The notes under the pieces are model-generated. The model did no database searches. It was not told the DNA's origin and was given only the letters and a program-made list of their open reading frames with translations. 64,000 nt of DNA from Clostridium pasteurianum BC1. GTDB lineage: Bacteria; Bacillota; Clostridia; Clostridiales; Clostridiaceae. Location: contig NC_021182.1 of assembly GCF_000389635.1 (NCBI RefSeq), positions 2,976,001-3,040,000 of the forward strand, in the 5' to 3' direction. A program made the translations under genes and the position numbers. Below, piece by piece: positions 17,653-26,001 of this stretch. Numbering within the stretch: position 1 is the first letter of the stretch; the number at the start of each line of letters is the position of its first letter.

Positions 17653-18312
17653 TCACTCCTTCCCCTCTGGTAAGTCAAAGCCTGCACTTTTTAAATCAAA
17701 CTGTAATGCTGTGCTTGGAACTTTACCAACTATAATAGTTTCAGCTAATGGTACCTGACTTTTTACCTCTAATTTGCTTACACTCATTGGAAAAATCACT
17801 CTTACATTTGTTTTTACATTTATGTATATACTATGTTTAGTTTGATTTATACCTTCACTTTGAAATTTTGATGAATATTCAGTATCAATACTTCCCAATT
17901 GCTGAGCCTTTACAGTGACTTCAGGACCCATATTGGATATAATATTATTCCTAAAAATATATCCTACAGGAATTTTTATATTTATACTTCCAGATTCCTT
18001 TAATTCTTCCTGAGCTCTTATAGCTACTTCACATGCAATCTGATTCATCTTTAAAGTATCAGCTCTAAGCATTATAATATTACCCTCCGAATCTTTATCA
18101 ACTTTTATAACTTCGTCATAGTTAAATTTATCACTATATTCTTTTAGTATTGTTTTATTTAGTATGTCCACCGTTCTTATTTTTATTTCTTCATCTGCAA
18201 TATTTGAAATAGCTGGACTTATTACTCTATTAAGTTCGTATAAAAACACATTGAATAAAATTAATATGCTTAATAATATGACAAGTATCTTTATTTTTGT
18301 TTTAGTATGAAT
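17653..18312 (-). CDS. yunB: Sporulation protein YunB, probably starting at ATT
   Basis: YunB is a sigma-E-controlled mother-cell protein needed for full spore formation in Bacillus. The conserved body is intact: LNRVISPAISNIADEEIKIRT near the start, GYIFRNNIISNMGPEVTVKAQQLGSIDTEYSSKFQSEGINQT in the middle, and SQVPLAETIIVGKVP at the end. The first conventional start is a GTG at 18249 with no ribosome binding site, and it would cut off a hydrophobic segment (ILVILLSILILFNVFLY) that is open in frame upstream. That segment begins at ATT (18312), preceded by AGGTAGGTGA with good spacing. The alternative is a lost start codon. Confidence 0.8.
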   Translation of the reverse strand: MHTKTKIKILVILLSILILFNVFLYELNRVISPAISNIADEEIKIRTVDILNKTILKEYSDKFNYDEVIKVDKDSEGNIIMLRADTLKMNQIACEVAIRAQEELKESGSINIKIPVGYIFRNNIISNMGPEVTVKAQQLGSIDTEYSSKFQSEGINQTKHSIYINVKTNVRVIFPMSVSKLEVKSQVPLAETIIVGKVPSTALQFDLKSAGFDLPEGKE

Positions 18313-18543
18313 TTTTAATCACCTACCTGAATAAACTTAATATCTTCTATATAAATATGTATGAAATTTGAGTGGAATAATTACAGTATTTGGTATATAA
18401 TTAATAAAACTCTAAACTTCATTTATTAATAAATTATTAAATAAAATTAAAACAATTATAAACTAAAGATAGAGTGATTTTAATAATGTACAATATTATG
18501 CTATAATGTTAGAGCATTAGCTATAATTTAAGGAGGATACTTT

Positions 18544-20988
18544 ATGGCACGTAATATACCTAGTAGTAACAATACTACTGCTAAAAATAAGAAGAATACA
18601 AAAGTAAAAAAGAAAAAAAATCCAGTTATAAAGGCATTTAAAATATTTTTTATAACTTTACTATGTGCAATTATTATAGGTTCTGTAGCAGGTTTAGGTA
18701 TTGTTTTAGCTATGATAAAAACAGCCCCGACCTTAGATGTAAATGGAACCATACTAAATCTAGATCAGCCATCTGTACTGTATGATGATAAAACTCAAGT
18801 TATGGATACAGTTGTAACTGCACAAAAAAGAACTGTAGTTAACTTAGATTCCATACCACCAAATTTATCCCATGCATTTATAAGTATAGAGGATGAAAGA
18901 TTCTATACGCATAATGGAATTGATATAAAGAGAATTATTGGTGCTATGTTTATTAACGTAAAAAATAAAATTTTAAGAGAAAATGGAGGGATTCAAGGAG
19001 CCTCTACTATAACTCAAGAGCTTATAAAGCAGAGAATGTTTTTAACAGACTCTCTGGAAAACAGAATATCCTGGAAAAGAAAAATTCAAGAGGCTTATCT
19101 TGCTACTGAGCTTGAGAAAGTTCTAACTAAAGATCAAATATTACAAGCCTATATGAATACCATTTATCTTGGTGGTCAGGCAAATGGAGTTCAGGCGGCT
19201 GCAGACCAATATTTTAGCAAAGATGTAAAAGATTTAAATCTTATTCAGTGTGCTTTTATAGCCGGTCTTCCACAAAGTCCTTCTGCTTATTATCCATTTT
19301 CCACCTATGCACAAAAAAATCCATCAGTTTATATAAACAGAACAAAGACAGTGCTGCAGAGAATGCATGTCAATAATTACATAAGCGATAGTGATTACTC
19401 CCAAGCTCTTAGTGATTTAGACAATGGTAAATTAGGATTTGATCCAGGTAAAACCAACAGCAGATATACCTATCAATGGTTTTCATCTTCTGTTGTAGAT
19501 CAAGTTAGATCAGACTTAAAAGCTCAATATAATTATACTGATGAGCAAATTAACAATTTGCTAAGTGATGGCGGTTTAAAGATATATACCACTATGGATA
19601 GAAATCTTGAAGATTCTGCTCAAAAAATTATTGATAGCGACTCATCTTACGGTGGTATGGGATCTATTAAAAATTCAAAGGGTGTACTGGAACCACAGGC
19701 AGCAGCCACTATAGTAGATTATCGTACTGGTGAAGTTAAGGCTCTAATAGGCGGAAGAGGTACACAGCCTATGGGTTCCTTTAATAGAGCTTACGGTTCA
19801 AGTTTTAAAAATGCTGAAGCTGTGGGTTCAAGTATTAAACCTTTAACTGTATACGCTCCTGCTATAGAAAACAAAATTATAACTTCCGGAACAATCGTAG
19901 ATGATAATCTTCTTCCAGCAAGTATAGCCAATAAATACAGAGGAAGCGATGGCGGTCCTTATCAGCCTAGTAATGACGACTTTCAATATCATGGTCCTAC
20001 TACCATACAGGATGCCATTACACGCTCAGTTAATGTAGTTGCCGTAAAGGTAGAAGATAAGCTTGGGGTAACTACCGGTGCTGCCTATGCACAGAAGTTT
20101 GGTTTAACTTTAAGCCCTGCAGATACGACCTCTACTTCTATAGCAGCTATGGCTCTAGGTCAATTAACCACTGGTAATACACCTACTACCATGGCTGCTG
20201 CCTATGGTACCTTTGGTAATAGCGGATTATATATACCTCCTAGATTGTATACAAAGGTAGTGGATAAAAATGGAAATAATATATTGGAAAGTTCTGCTTC
20301 ACCTAGGAAGGTAATCTCACCACAAACTGCTTACATTATGTATAATTTATTAAAGGGTCCAGTAAGCCCTAATGGAACAGGTCCTTCTGCAAATTTTGGA
20401 AATATGCCTGTAGCAGGTAAAACTGGTACTAGTAGTGATAAGAAAAATCTATGGTTCTGTGGTCTTACTCCCTATTACTCTGGTGCAGTGTGGATAGGAA
20501 ATGATTTACAGACTCCAATGGGTAATGACTATTATAGCAATACTTCTGCAAAGGTATGGGGATTAATTATGCAGGAAGCTAACAAAAGTCTTCCAGTAAC
20601 AGACTTGCAAATGCCATCAGGTATAACAACTATAAATAATCAGTTATTTATAGATGGTACAGAACCTACTGATACTTTAAATAATAATACACAAACCCCA
20701 AACAACGATGTTAATACTCCAGTACCAAATAATCAAAATACAACTACAAATGCCACAGGAAATACTAATACAACAAATGCAACTGGAAATACTAATGCAA
20801 CAAATGCAACCGGAAATACTAATACAACAAATAGAAATACTAACGCAACAAATACAACCGGAAATACTAATGCAACAAATAGAAATACTAATGCAACAAA
20901 TACCACTGGAAATACTAATACAACTGGGAACACTGTCAGTACTCAGCAAGGTACTCAACAAGGTACAACAACATCTAATAATAAATAG
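18544..20988 (+). CDS. Class A penicillin-binding protein (PBP1A-type)
   Basis: 814 residues; bifunctional peptidoglycan synthase. A lysine-rich cytoplasmic start and one membrane anchor (IFFITLLCAIIIGSVAGLGI) lead into a GT51 glycosyltransferase domain (SIEDERFYTHNGIDIKRI, GASTITQELIKQ). The transpeptidase domain follows with SSIK (about residue 432), SVN and KTGTS (about 625). The last 90 or so residues are an Asn/Thr-rich repeat tail. AAGGAGG precedes the ATG. It is one of the few plus-strand genes in this half of the window and runs to a strong terminator at 21053. Confidence 0.95.
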   Translation: MARNIPSSNNTTAKNKKNTKVKKKKNPVIKAFKIFFITLLCAIIIGSVAGLGIVLAMIKTAPTLDVNGTILNLDQPSVLYDDKTQVMDTVVTAQKRTVVNLDSIPPNLSHAFISIEDERFYTHNGIDIKRIIGAMFINVKNKILRENGGIQGASTITQELIKQRMFLTDSLENRISWKRKIQEAYLATELEKVLTKDQILQAYMNTIYLGGQANGVQAAADQYFSKDVKDLNLIQCAFIAGLPQSPSAYYPFSTYAQKNPSVYINRTKTVLQRMHVNNYISDSDYSQALSDLDNGKLGFDPGKTNSRYTYQWFSSSVVDQVRSDLKAQYNYTDEQINNLLSDGGLKIYTTMDRNLEDSAQKIIDSDSSYGGMGSIKNSKGVLEPQAAATIVDYRTGEVKALIGGRGTQPMGSFNRAYGSSFKNAEAVGSSIKPLTVYAPAIENKIITSGTIVDDNLLPASIANKYRGSDGGPYQPSNDDFQYHGPTTIQDAITRSVNVVAVKVEDKLGVTTGAAYAQKFGLTLSPADTTSTSIAAMALGQLTTGNTPTTMAAAYGTFGNSGLYIPPRLYTKVVDKNGNNILESSASPRKVISPQTAYIMYNLLKGPVSPNGTGPSANFGNMPVAGKTGTSSDKKNLWFCGLTPYYSGAVWIGNDLQTPMGNDYYSNTSAKVWGLIMQEANKSLPVTDLQMPSGITTINNQLFIDGTEPTDTLNNNTQTPNNDVNTPVPNNQNTTTNATGNTNTTNATGNTNATNATGNTNTTNRNTNATNTTGNTNATNRNTNATNTTGNTNTTGNTVSTQQGTQQGTTTSNNK
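20740..20935 (+). repeat. Tandem Asn/Thr-coding repeats in the PBP tail
   Basis: Imperfect tandem units of GGAAATACTAATRCAACA, alternating with AGAAATACTAA, encode runs of GNTNATNAT and RNTNATNTT. All units keep the reading frame. Confidence 0.8.
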
Positions 20989-21052
20989 CAATCAACTTAA
21001 TACAACAAACAATGGCAATATAAGTGATTCTAAAAATGTAAATAAATAAAAT

Positions 21053-21093
21053 AAAGTGTAGACTTGGAATAAATTTTTAAGTCTACACTTTAT
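21053..21093. terminator. Bidirectional terminator between the PBP gene and spoVA
   Basis: AAAGTGTAGACTT pairs with AAGTCTACACTTT over a 13-base loop. The stop codon of the last spoVA gene lies inside one arm. Confidence 0.85.
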
Positions 21094-21649
21094 TATATTC
21101 TTCTATTATTTTCTCCATAGCTCTTGTAACTATTGGTGCTCCAATTTCAATACTATCTAAATCATCCATTTTACCTGGATCTCCTATTCCCACAGCAAAT
21201 AGTTTAGAGTAATTATTTATAGAGTTAACTGTATCCCCTCTTAAGATTTTATTATTTAGTCTGTTTCCATATTTATCTACAGCGCAATTTGCTAAATCAC
21301 CAAATTTATCGATAGATAAGTTTACTTCCGCTCCTCTTCCACCTGATGTATTAGAGGCTACAGCAATTATACCCATTACTTCGACTTCATTACTTTTAAT
21401 AATGTATTCCATGGCTTTTTCCCCTTTTCCCTTGCCTGTATTACCTCTATCATCTACCATTACAACCACCGGATCATGCTTTGCTGTCTTTATAAGTCGT
21501 ATAATATCGCTGCCACTAAGACTTGTGGGATTACCTGCGGACATTGATATACATCTTCCATGAATATTTTTAGCAGCTGTTTCCACCGCTTTTCTTGCTA
21601 TTCTATCACCATCTGTAACTATAATTACCTTTCTTTTCAAATCTTTCAT
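21083..21649 (-). CDS. spoVAEA: Stage V sporulation protein AE, SpoVAEa-type
   Basis: 188 residues, soluble and Rossmann/toprim-like: KRKVIIVTDGDRIARKAVE at the start, PVVVMVDDRGNTGKGKGE in the middle, SKLFAVGIGDPGKMDD near the end. It fits the SpoVAEa protein encoded in spoVA operons; the spoVA products form the channel and accessory parts that move dipicolinic acid into the forespore and out on germination. Its ATG overlaps the spoVAEb stop (ATGA). It is last in the operon, with a terminator overlapping its end. Confidence 0.85.
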   Translation of the reverse strand: MKDLKRKVIIVTDGDRIARKAVETAAKNIHGRCISMSAGNPTSLSGSDIIRLIKTAKHDPVVVMVDDRGNTGKGKGEKAMEYIIKSNEVEVMGIIAVASNTSGGRGAEVNLSIDKFGDLANCAVDKYGNRLNNKILRGDTVNSINNYSKLFAVGIGDPGKMDDLDSIEIGAPIVTRAMEKIIEEYNKV

Positions 21650-22002
21650 TTTTTTGTTTTAGGGTTAAATATGAGAGCCATTATATATCCAAACACTATT
21701 GATGCTGCAACCCCACCAGCAGAGCCCCTTATACCTCCAATAAAAGCTCCTATAAGCCCTTGTGAATCTACTTCTTTCATAGTTGCTTTAGCTAAAACGT
21801 ATCCAAATCCTGGCAGCGGAACCCTTGCACCCTCTCCTCCTATATCTACAAGTACATCATAAATATTCAAAGCTCCAAGAATTACACCTACAGTTACAAA
21901 ACTTACAAGTATTTTTGCAGGGGTAAAGGAAGTTTTGTCCATGAGTATCTGACCAATGACACATATTATACCTCCAATAATAAAAGCCCATATATAATCC
22001 AT
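21646..22002 (-). CDS. spoVAEB: Stage V sporulation protein AE, SpoVAEb membrane protein
   Basis: About 118 residues, membrane protein of the SpoVAC/SpoVAEb family: YIWAFIIGGIICVIGQIL, then GEGARVPLPGFGYVLAKATM and GSAGGVAASIVFGYIMALI. It is a subunit of the inner-membrane dipicolinate channel. The ATG at 22002 follows GGAGTG; the spoVAD stop codon is just upstream. Third gene of four in the operon. Confidence 0.88.
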   Translation of the reverse strand: MDYIWAFIIGGIICVIGQILMDKTSFTPAKILVSFVTVGVILGALNIYDVLVDIGGEGARVPLPGFGYVLAKATMKEVDSQGLIGAFIGGIRGSAGGVAASIVFGYIMALIFNPKTKK

Positions 22003-22007
22003 TAATA

Positions 22008-23024
22008 TCACACTCCAAATTCTATTGATACAGCATGAGCTATTCCTGGAATAGTTTCACCCTGCAAGCTAGATGTGGTACTCATAAGTGCACCTGTAGA
22101 CAATATCAATACTCTTTTTAGTTTTCCATTTAACATGTTTTTATATATATATCCACAATCCACCACGGCAGAGCAGCCGCAACCACTTCCTCCAGCATTT
22201 GTAGCTTGGTCACCACCATAAATTTTATCGCCGCAGTCCATATATATAGAATTTATATCATACCCATAAACTTTAAGTAATTTTTCAGTTATAGTTTTAC
22301 CATACTTTCCAAGGTCGCCAGTGGCAATTAAATCATAATCCTTTGGAGTTGTCCCTGTATCCTGAAAATGTTGTTTAATAGTATCTATGGCTGCTGGAGC
22401 CATAGCTGCTCCCATATTATTAGCATCAGTAATGCCATAGTCCTTAACTTTACCTGTAGTTATATATTTTACATAGGGAAAATTTCCTTCTTTGCTTATT
22501 AGCATTGCACCAGCTCCAGTAACAGTCCAATGGGCAGTTGGGTGCCTTTGACTTCCATACTCCAGTGGAAATCTAAATTGTCTTTCAGCAGATGAAAAAT
22601 GTGAAGATGTAGCTGCTACTACATTATTAGCATAACCTCCATCCATAAAAATAGATGCTATACTTAAAGATTCTGTCATAGTAGAACATGCTCCATATAA
22701 GCCTATAAAAGGTATATTCAGATCTCTTGCAGCGAAATTTGAAGAACTGATTTGATTTAATAGATCCCCCGCAAACAAATAGTTTATATCCTGTTCTGTA
22801 AGATTAGCTTTCTTTATACATTCAGTAATAGCACTATATAGAATGCTGCTTTCTGCCTTTTCATAGCTATTCTTACCATTTAAATCATCCTTTAGTATGA
22901 AATCAAAATAGTCCTTTAAAGGCCCTTCTCCTTCCTTTGGTCCCACTATAGAATATGTAGCAATTATTCTAGGCTTACTTTCAATTTTTATTGTTTGCTT
23001 TCCCATTCTCTTTCCCAAATTCAT
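22008..23024 (-). CDS. spoVAD: Stage V sporulation protein AD
   Basis: 338 residues with a thiolase-like fold. SpoVAD binds dipicolinic acid on the outer face of the forespore inner membrane. Typical features are GKQTIKIESKPRIIATYSIVGPKEGEGPL, the thiolase-type loop GLYGACSTMTESL, HWTVTGAGAMLIS and GGSGCGCSAVVDCGYI. The ATG at 23024 overlaps the TGA of spoVAC (TGATG), showing translational coupling; a GTG one codon earlier is less likely. Confidence 0.94.
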   Translation of the reverse strand: MNLGKRMGKQTIKIESKPRIIATYSIVGPKEGEGPLKDYFDFILKDDLNGKNSYEKAESSILYSAITECIKKANLTEQDINYLFAGDLLNQISSSNFAARDLNIPFIGLYGACSTMTESLSIASIFMDGGYANNVVAATSSHFSSAERQFRFPLEYGSQRHPTAHWTVTGAGAMLISKEGNFPYVKYITTGKVKDYGITDANNMGAAMAPAAIDTIKQHFQDTGTTPKDYDLIATGDLGKYGKTITEKLLKVYGYDINSIYMDCGDKIYGGDQATNAGGSGCGCSAVVDCGYIYKNMLNGKLKRVLILSTGALMSTTSSLQGETIPGIAHAVSIEFGV

Positions 23025-23476
23025 CACCTGCTTATAAAATAATATACTATACCAACTATCACCGAGGAAGTTATTCCATATACCAAAACCGGACCAGCTA
23101 TTGCAAACATTTTCGCTCCTACTCCAAGTACATATCCTTCTCTTTTAAATTCAATGGCTGGAGAAACTATAGAATTTGCAAATCCCGTAATTGGAACCAC
23201 TGTTCCTGCACCAGCAAAACTTGCTATTTTATCATAAATTCCAATACCTGTTAATAGCGCACCTATAAATATCATGATAATAGTTACCCATATGAGAGTA
23301 TCATCTACTGGTATGCCCATACTAACAAGTAAATTATAAAAAAATTCACCTACATCACAGATAAAACCTCCCACTAAAAAGGCACAAATACAGTTTTTAT
23401 ATATTTTAGATTTTGGAGAATTCTCTTTTGTCACCCTATGAAATTTTTCTTTTACTTTATCTTCTTGACTCGCCAT
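23024..23476 (-). CDS. spoVAC: Stage V sporulation protein AC
   Basis: 150 residues. A basic soluble start is followed by several membrane helices with YKNCICAFLVGGFICDVGEF, GAGTVVPITGFANSIVSPAIEFKREG and GAKMFAIAGPVLVYGI. SpoVAC is the pore-forming, mechanosensitive part of the dipicolinate channel. AAGGAG lies eight bases before the ATG. It is first in the operon; no spoVAA or spoVAB gene is present, which is normal for clostridia. The region directly upstream is filled by an inverted-repeat element (23498-23655). Confidence 0.94.
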   Translation of the reverse strand: MASQEDKVKEKFHRVTKENSPKSKIYKNCICAFLVGGFICDVGEFFYNLLVSMGIPVDDTLIWVTIIMIFIGALLTGIGIYDKIASFAGAGTVVPITGFANSIVSPAIEFKREGYVLGVGAKMFAIAGPVLVYGITSSVIVGIVYYFISR

Positions 23477-23497
23477 ATATTTTACTCCTTCCCTTCA

Positions 23498-23655
23498 AGG
23501 CACATTGAAATAAATAATATTAAGTATGCTAGTCTATTTTCAATCTTAATGCGTCAACAGAACCTTCAGATAGTCAACTATCCTGCTCACCAGTTTTCTT
23601 GTATTGTTCAAAATATTCGCATCATCTTTGACTTACTATTTATTTTCATATTCCT
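23498..23655 (-). repeat. Inverted-repeat (MITE-like) element, copy 2
   Basis: About 158 bp, in the opposite orientation to copy 1 and similar to it along its whole length (shared blocks GAAAATAAATAGTAAGTCAA, GACTATCTGA.GGTTCTGT, TTGACGCA). It ends about 20 bases before the spoVAC start codon, right next to the ribosome binding site. Any spoVA promoter must therefore lie inside it or beyond it. Confidence 0.8.
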
Positions 23656-23733
23656 CTAACTCTGTCTAAAAATATTATCTGCATTTAACATATTTTTAAA
23701 CATACAAATATAGTTTGTATAAATTTTTAAATC

Positions 23734-23766
23734 AAAAAAGATAGTGTGATTATTTTCACACTATCC
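23734..23766 (-). terminator. Terminator of the spoIIA-sigF operon
   Basis: GATAGTGTGA pairs with TCACACTATC over a six-base loop, followed by TTTTTT on the minus strand. The sigF stop codon lies in the stem. Confidence 0.85.
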
Positions 23767-24501
23767 ACTAAGTTTTTCCTTCATTACTTTTAATACTTTT
23801 TTTTCTATTCTTGATACCTGGACCTGACTTATTCCAAGCATTTTTGCAACCTGTACCTGGGTTTTATCTTTAAAGTATCTAAGCATTATGACCTGCCTTG
23901 ATTTTTTATCTAAAATATTTAAAGCATCCTTTAGCGCTATCCTATCCAATACTTTAGCATCTTCCCCAGAATTTTCGCTAATTTTATCTATAAGCATAAC
24001 TGGAGAACCATCATCTTGGTGAATTACATCATAAAGATATTGCAGATTATTTGCAGATTCTGTGGCAAATAATATTTCTTCTACATTCATCCCTGAAAAA
24101 CTTGAAAGCTCTTCAATAGTAGGATCTCTATTTAATTTTTTAGTAAGAATTTCCTTGTCATAATGAATTTTTCTTGCAGCATTTTTTATGCTTCTACTTA
24201 CTTTAATTATACCATCATCTCTTAAAAAACGTTTAATCTCTCCCATTATCATAGGCACTGCGTAGGTAGAAAATTTAACATTAAATTTTGAATCAAAATT
24301 ATTCACTGCCTTTACAAGTCCTAAACATCCTATTTGAAAAATATCATCATATTCGTAACCTCTATTTAAAAACTTTTTACTTATAGCTGACACCAATGGC
24401 AGATTATTTTCTATAAGCCTATTTAATGCACTTTTATCACCTTGTTGAGCATCAGCAATAAGTTTTACATTTTCATTATAATCATAACCTTCTCTTTTCA
24501 T
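23761..24501 (-). CDS. sigF: Forespore sigma factor SigF
   Basis: First compartment-specific sigma factor of the forespore. About 246 residues with region 2 (NRGYEYDDIFQIGCLGLVKA, FSTYAVPMIMGEIKRFLRDDG), region 3 and region 4 (SRQVIMLRYFKDKTQVQVAK, ISQVQVSRIEKKVLK). The ATG at 24501 follows GGTGAGAG; an ATG five codons earlier (24516) is also possible. Third gene of the operon after spoIIAA and spoIIAB. Confidence 0.95.
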   Translation of the reverse strand: MKREGYDYNENVKLIADAQQGDKSALNRLIENNLPLVSAISKKFLNRGYEYDDIFQIGCLGLVKAVNNFDSKFNVKFSTYAVPMIMGEIKRFLRDDGIIKVSRSIKNAARKIHYDKEILTKKLNRDPTIEELSSFSGMNVEEILFATESANNLQYLYDVIHQDDGSPVMLIDKISENSGEDAKVLDRIALKDALNILDKKSRQVIMLRYFKDKTQVQVAKMLGISQVQVSRIEKKVLKVMKEKLSG

Positions 24502-24573
24502 TACATCTCTCACCATATTCCATAAGCTAAAACTCGCTTTTCCCCTCCTCTCGTTATAAAAACTTAAATTTTT

Positions 24574-25008
24574 CTAATCTATATCAACAGATTCAAATTT
24601 TTTCTTCATACGTATTTTAGTTCCAGAATCATTAGATTCTATTTCTACACTATCCATAAAAGTTTCCATTACGGTAAATCCCATACCTGACCTCTCAAGG
24701 TCTGGCCTTGAAGTATAAAGTGGTTCTCTAGCTTGTTCTATATTTTCAATACCACAGCCATGATCAATAATAATTACAGTAATTTCATTTTTATTCAATT
24801 CAGCTCTAATTTCAACTACTCCCGACTTATTGTCCTTATATCCATGTATTATTGCATTTGTAACAGCCTCTGAAACAGCTGTTTTAACATCTGTAATTTC
24901 TTCGATTGTAGGATCCAGCTGTGATGCAAAAGCTGCCACTGCTACTCTTGCAAAGCTCTCATTTTGAGATTTACTCAAAAATTCTACCTTCATCATATTA
25001 TCGTACAT
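24574..25008 (-). CDS. spoIIAB: Anti-sigma F factor SpoIIAB
   Basis: 144 residues of GHKL kinase fold that holds SigF inactive and phosphorylates SpoIIAA. The N box ([15 protein letters not shown]), the G1 box ([12 protein letters not shown]) and the G2 region ([13 protein letters not shown]) are all intact. GGGGGG precedes the ATG. Between spoIIAA (69-base gap) and sigF. Confidence 0.95.
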   Translation of the reverse strand: MYDNMMKVEFLSKSQNESFARVAVAAFASQLDPTIEEITDVKTAVSEAVTNAIIHGYKDNKSGVVEIRAELNKNEITVIIIDHGCGIENIEQAREPLYTSRPDLERSGMGFTVMETFMDSVEIESNDSGTKIRMKKKFESVDID

Positions 25009-25077
25009 TAAAATCCCCCCGCATAAAATAATTACATTTTATATTTATTTACTATCTATGTTAGAATACTTTAAGTT

Positions 25078-25413
25078 CTAGATTACTTCAATGGCTTCTT
25101 GTACACTTTTATATAACTTTATTATTTTAAACATCCCAGAAAGCTCAAATACCCTTTTTACAGATTCTTGCACATTTGCTATGCATATTTCTCCCTTTTT
25201 CATAGAAAGCTTTTTATATCGCCCTATAACCACACCAATACCAGAGCTGTCCATAAAGTTTACATTTGAAAAATCTAATATAACTTTATTGGATCCATTT
25301 CTCGCAATTCTATCATCGATTTTATTTCTCACTTCTTCTGCACTATGATGATCAAGTTCCCCTGTTAATTTAACGATTAACTTATCTTCATTCTTGTAAA
25401 ACTCAATATACAT
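25078..25413 (-). CDS. spoIIAA: Anti-anti-sigma factor SpoIIAA
   Basis: 111 residues of STAS fold that frees SigF by binding SpoIIAB. The phosphorylated serine is in VNFMDSSGIGVVIGRYK. The ATG at 25413 is preferred to a TTG immediately before it; GGGGGGAAG lies upstream. First gene of the operon, behind a sigma-H type promoter at 25469-25495. Confidence 0.94.
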   Translation of the reverse strand: MYIEFYKNEDKLIVKLTGELDHHSAEEVRNKIDDRIARNGSNKVILDFSNVNFMDSSGIGVVIGRYKKLSMKKGEICIANVQESVKRVFELSGMFKIIKLYKSVQEAIEVI

Positions 25414-25468
25414 CAAATCTTCCCCCCATTATTGTAATTTATTTTGTAAACACAAGGCATATAAAGTA

Positions 25469-25495
25469 ATTCTATACTTTTCTTTATTTTCCTTC
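25469..25495 (-). promoter_or_regulatory. Sigma-H promoter of the spoIIA operon
   Basis: Minus strand: GAAGGAAAA, 11 bases, ATAGAAT. This fits the sigma-H consensus RNAGGAWWW and RNNGAAT at every defined position, in the place expected for spoIIAA. Confidence 0.8.
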
Positions 25496-25499
25496 TTTT

Positions 25500-25950
25500 C
25501 CCATAAAATATTTTACATATTAAATTTTTACCAATAATATTTTTTTTATACACCATTGTATAAATAATATTAAAATAGTTATTGGAAATACTAATTAATA
25601 TGGTTATTTATTAGTAATATAAGGGGATTGCGAACTAAAATCAGAAAAAATTACACCCCTGGGGCGTAAATATTGCCATTCATTAGTTCGTCTTTTCTCA
25701 CTAGCCACTATTAAACTATAGATAAACAACTTGATATATAAATTTATGTTTTAATATATAAAATTAAAAAGCCTTGTAGCTTAAAACAATGTTTAATTAT
25801 GAAATTGGATATCTATATTTATAATTGAATATTGCTGAATTTTAAACTTATTGTTATAATATTAGTGCTATTTTAAAATGCAAGCCGAACAACTAGCGAG
25901 TATAATAAATGAAAATATGAAGGGTAGGTGAGTATCCTGATTTAGCAAAA
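25500..25950. other. Non-coding stretch between spoIIA and speE
   Basis: No gene seen. It holds a GCGAACTA...TAGTTCG inverted pair (about 25630-25693) around a CCCCTGGGG palindrome. At 25716-25816 it has a weak pair of ends (TATAGATA at the left, TTGGATATCTATA at the right); the right end matches the terminal repeat of the IS630 element at 46811-48014. Confidence 0.35.
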
Positions 25951-25953
25951 ATA

Positions 25954-25981
25954 TTGACAGATAAAAATTGTTTAGTATTTT
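25954..25981 (+). promoter_or_regulatory. Promoter of speE
   Basis: Consensus -35 TTGACA (25954-25959), 16-base spacer, -10 TATTTT. It leaves a leader of about 15 bases before the ATG at 26002. Confidence 0.5.
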
Positions 25982-26001
25982 GAAAATCAGGTGTTTTACA
26001 T

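Noticed and set aside
20740-20935. Possible CRISPR-like array
   Set aside because: Units are contiguous, in-frame coding repeats with no unique spacers.
20677-20991. Open frames of Cys/Ile-rich or Phe/Val-rich sequence opposite the PBP tail
   Set aside because: They arise from the tandem Asn/Thr repeats read in other frames.
25617-25700. Riboswitch in front of speE
   Set aside because: The inverted pair is about 300 bases upstream of the start codon and separate from the predicted promoter; no known class matches.
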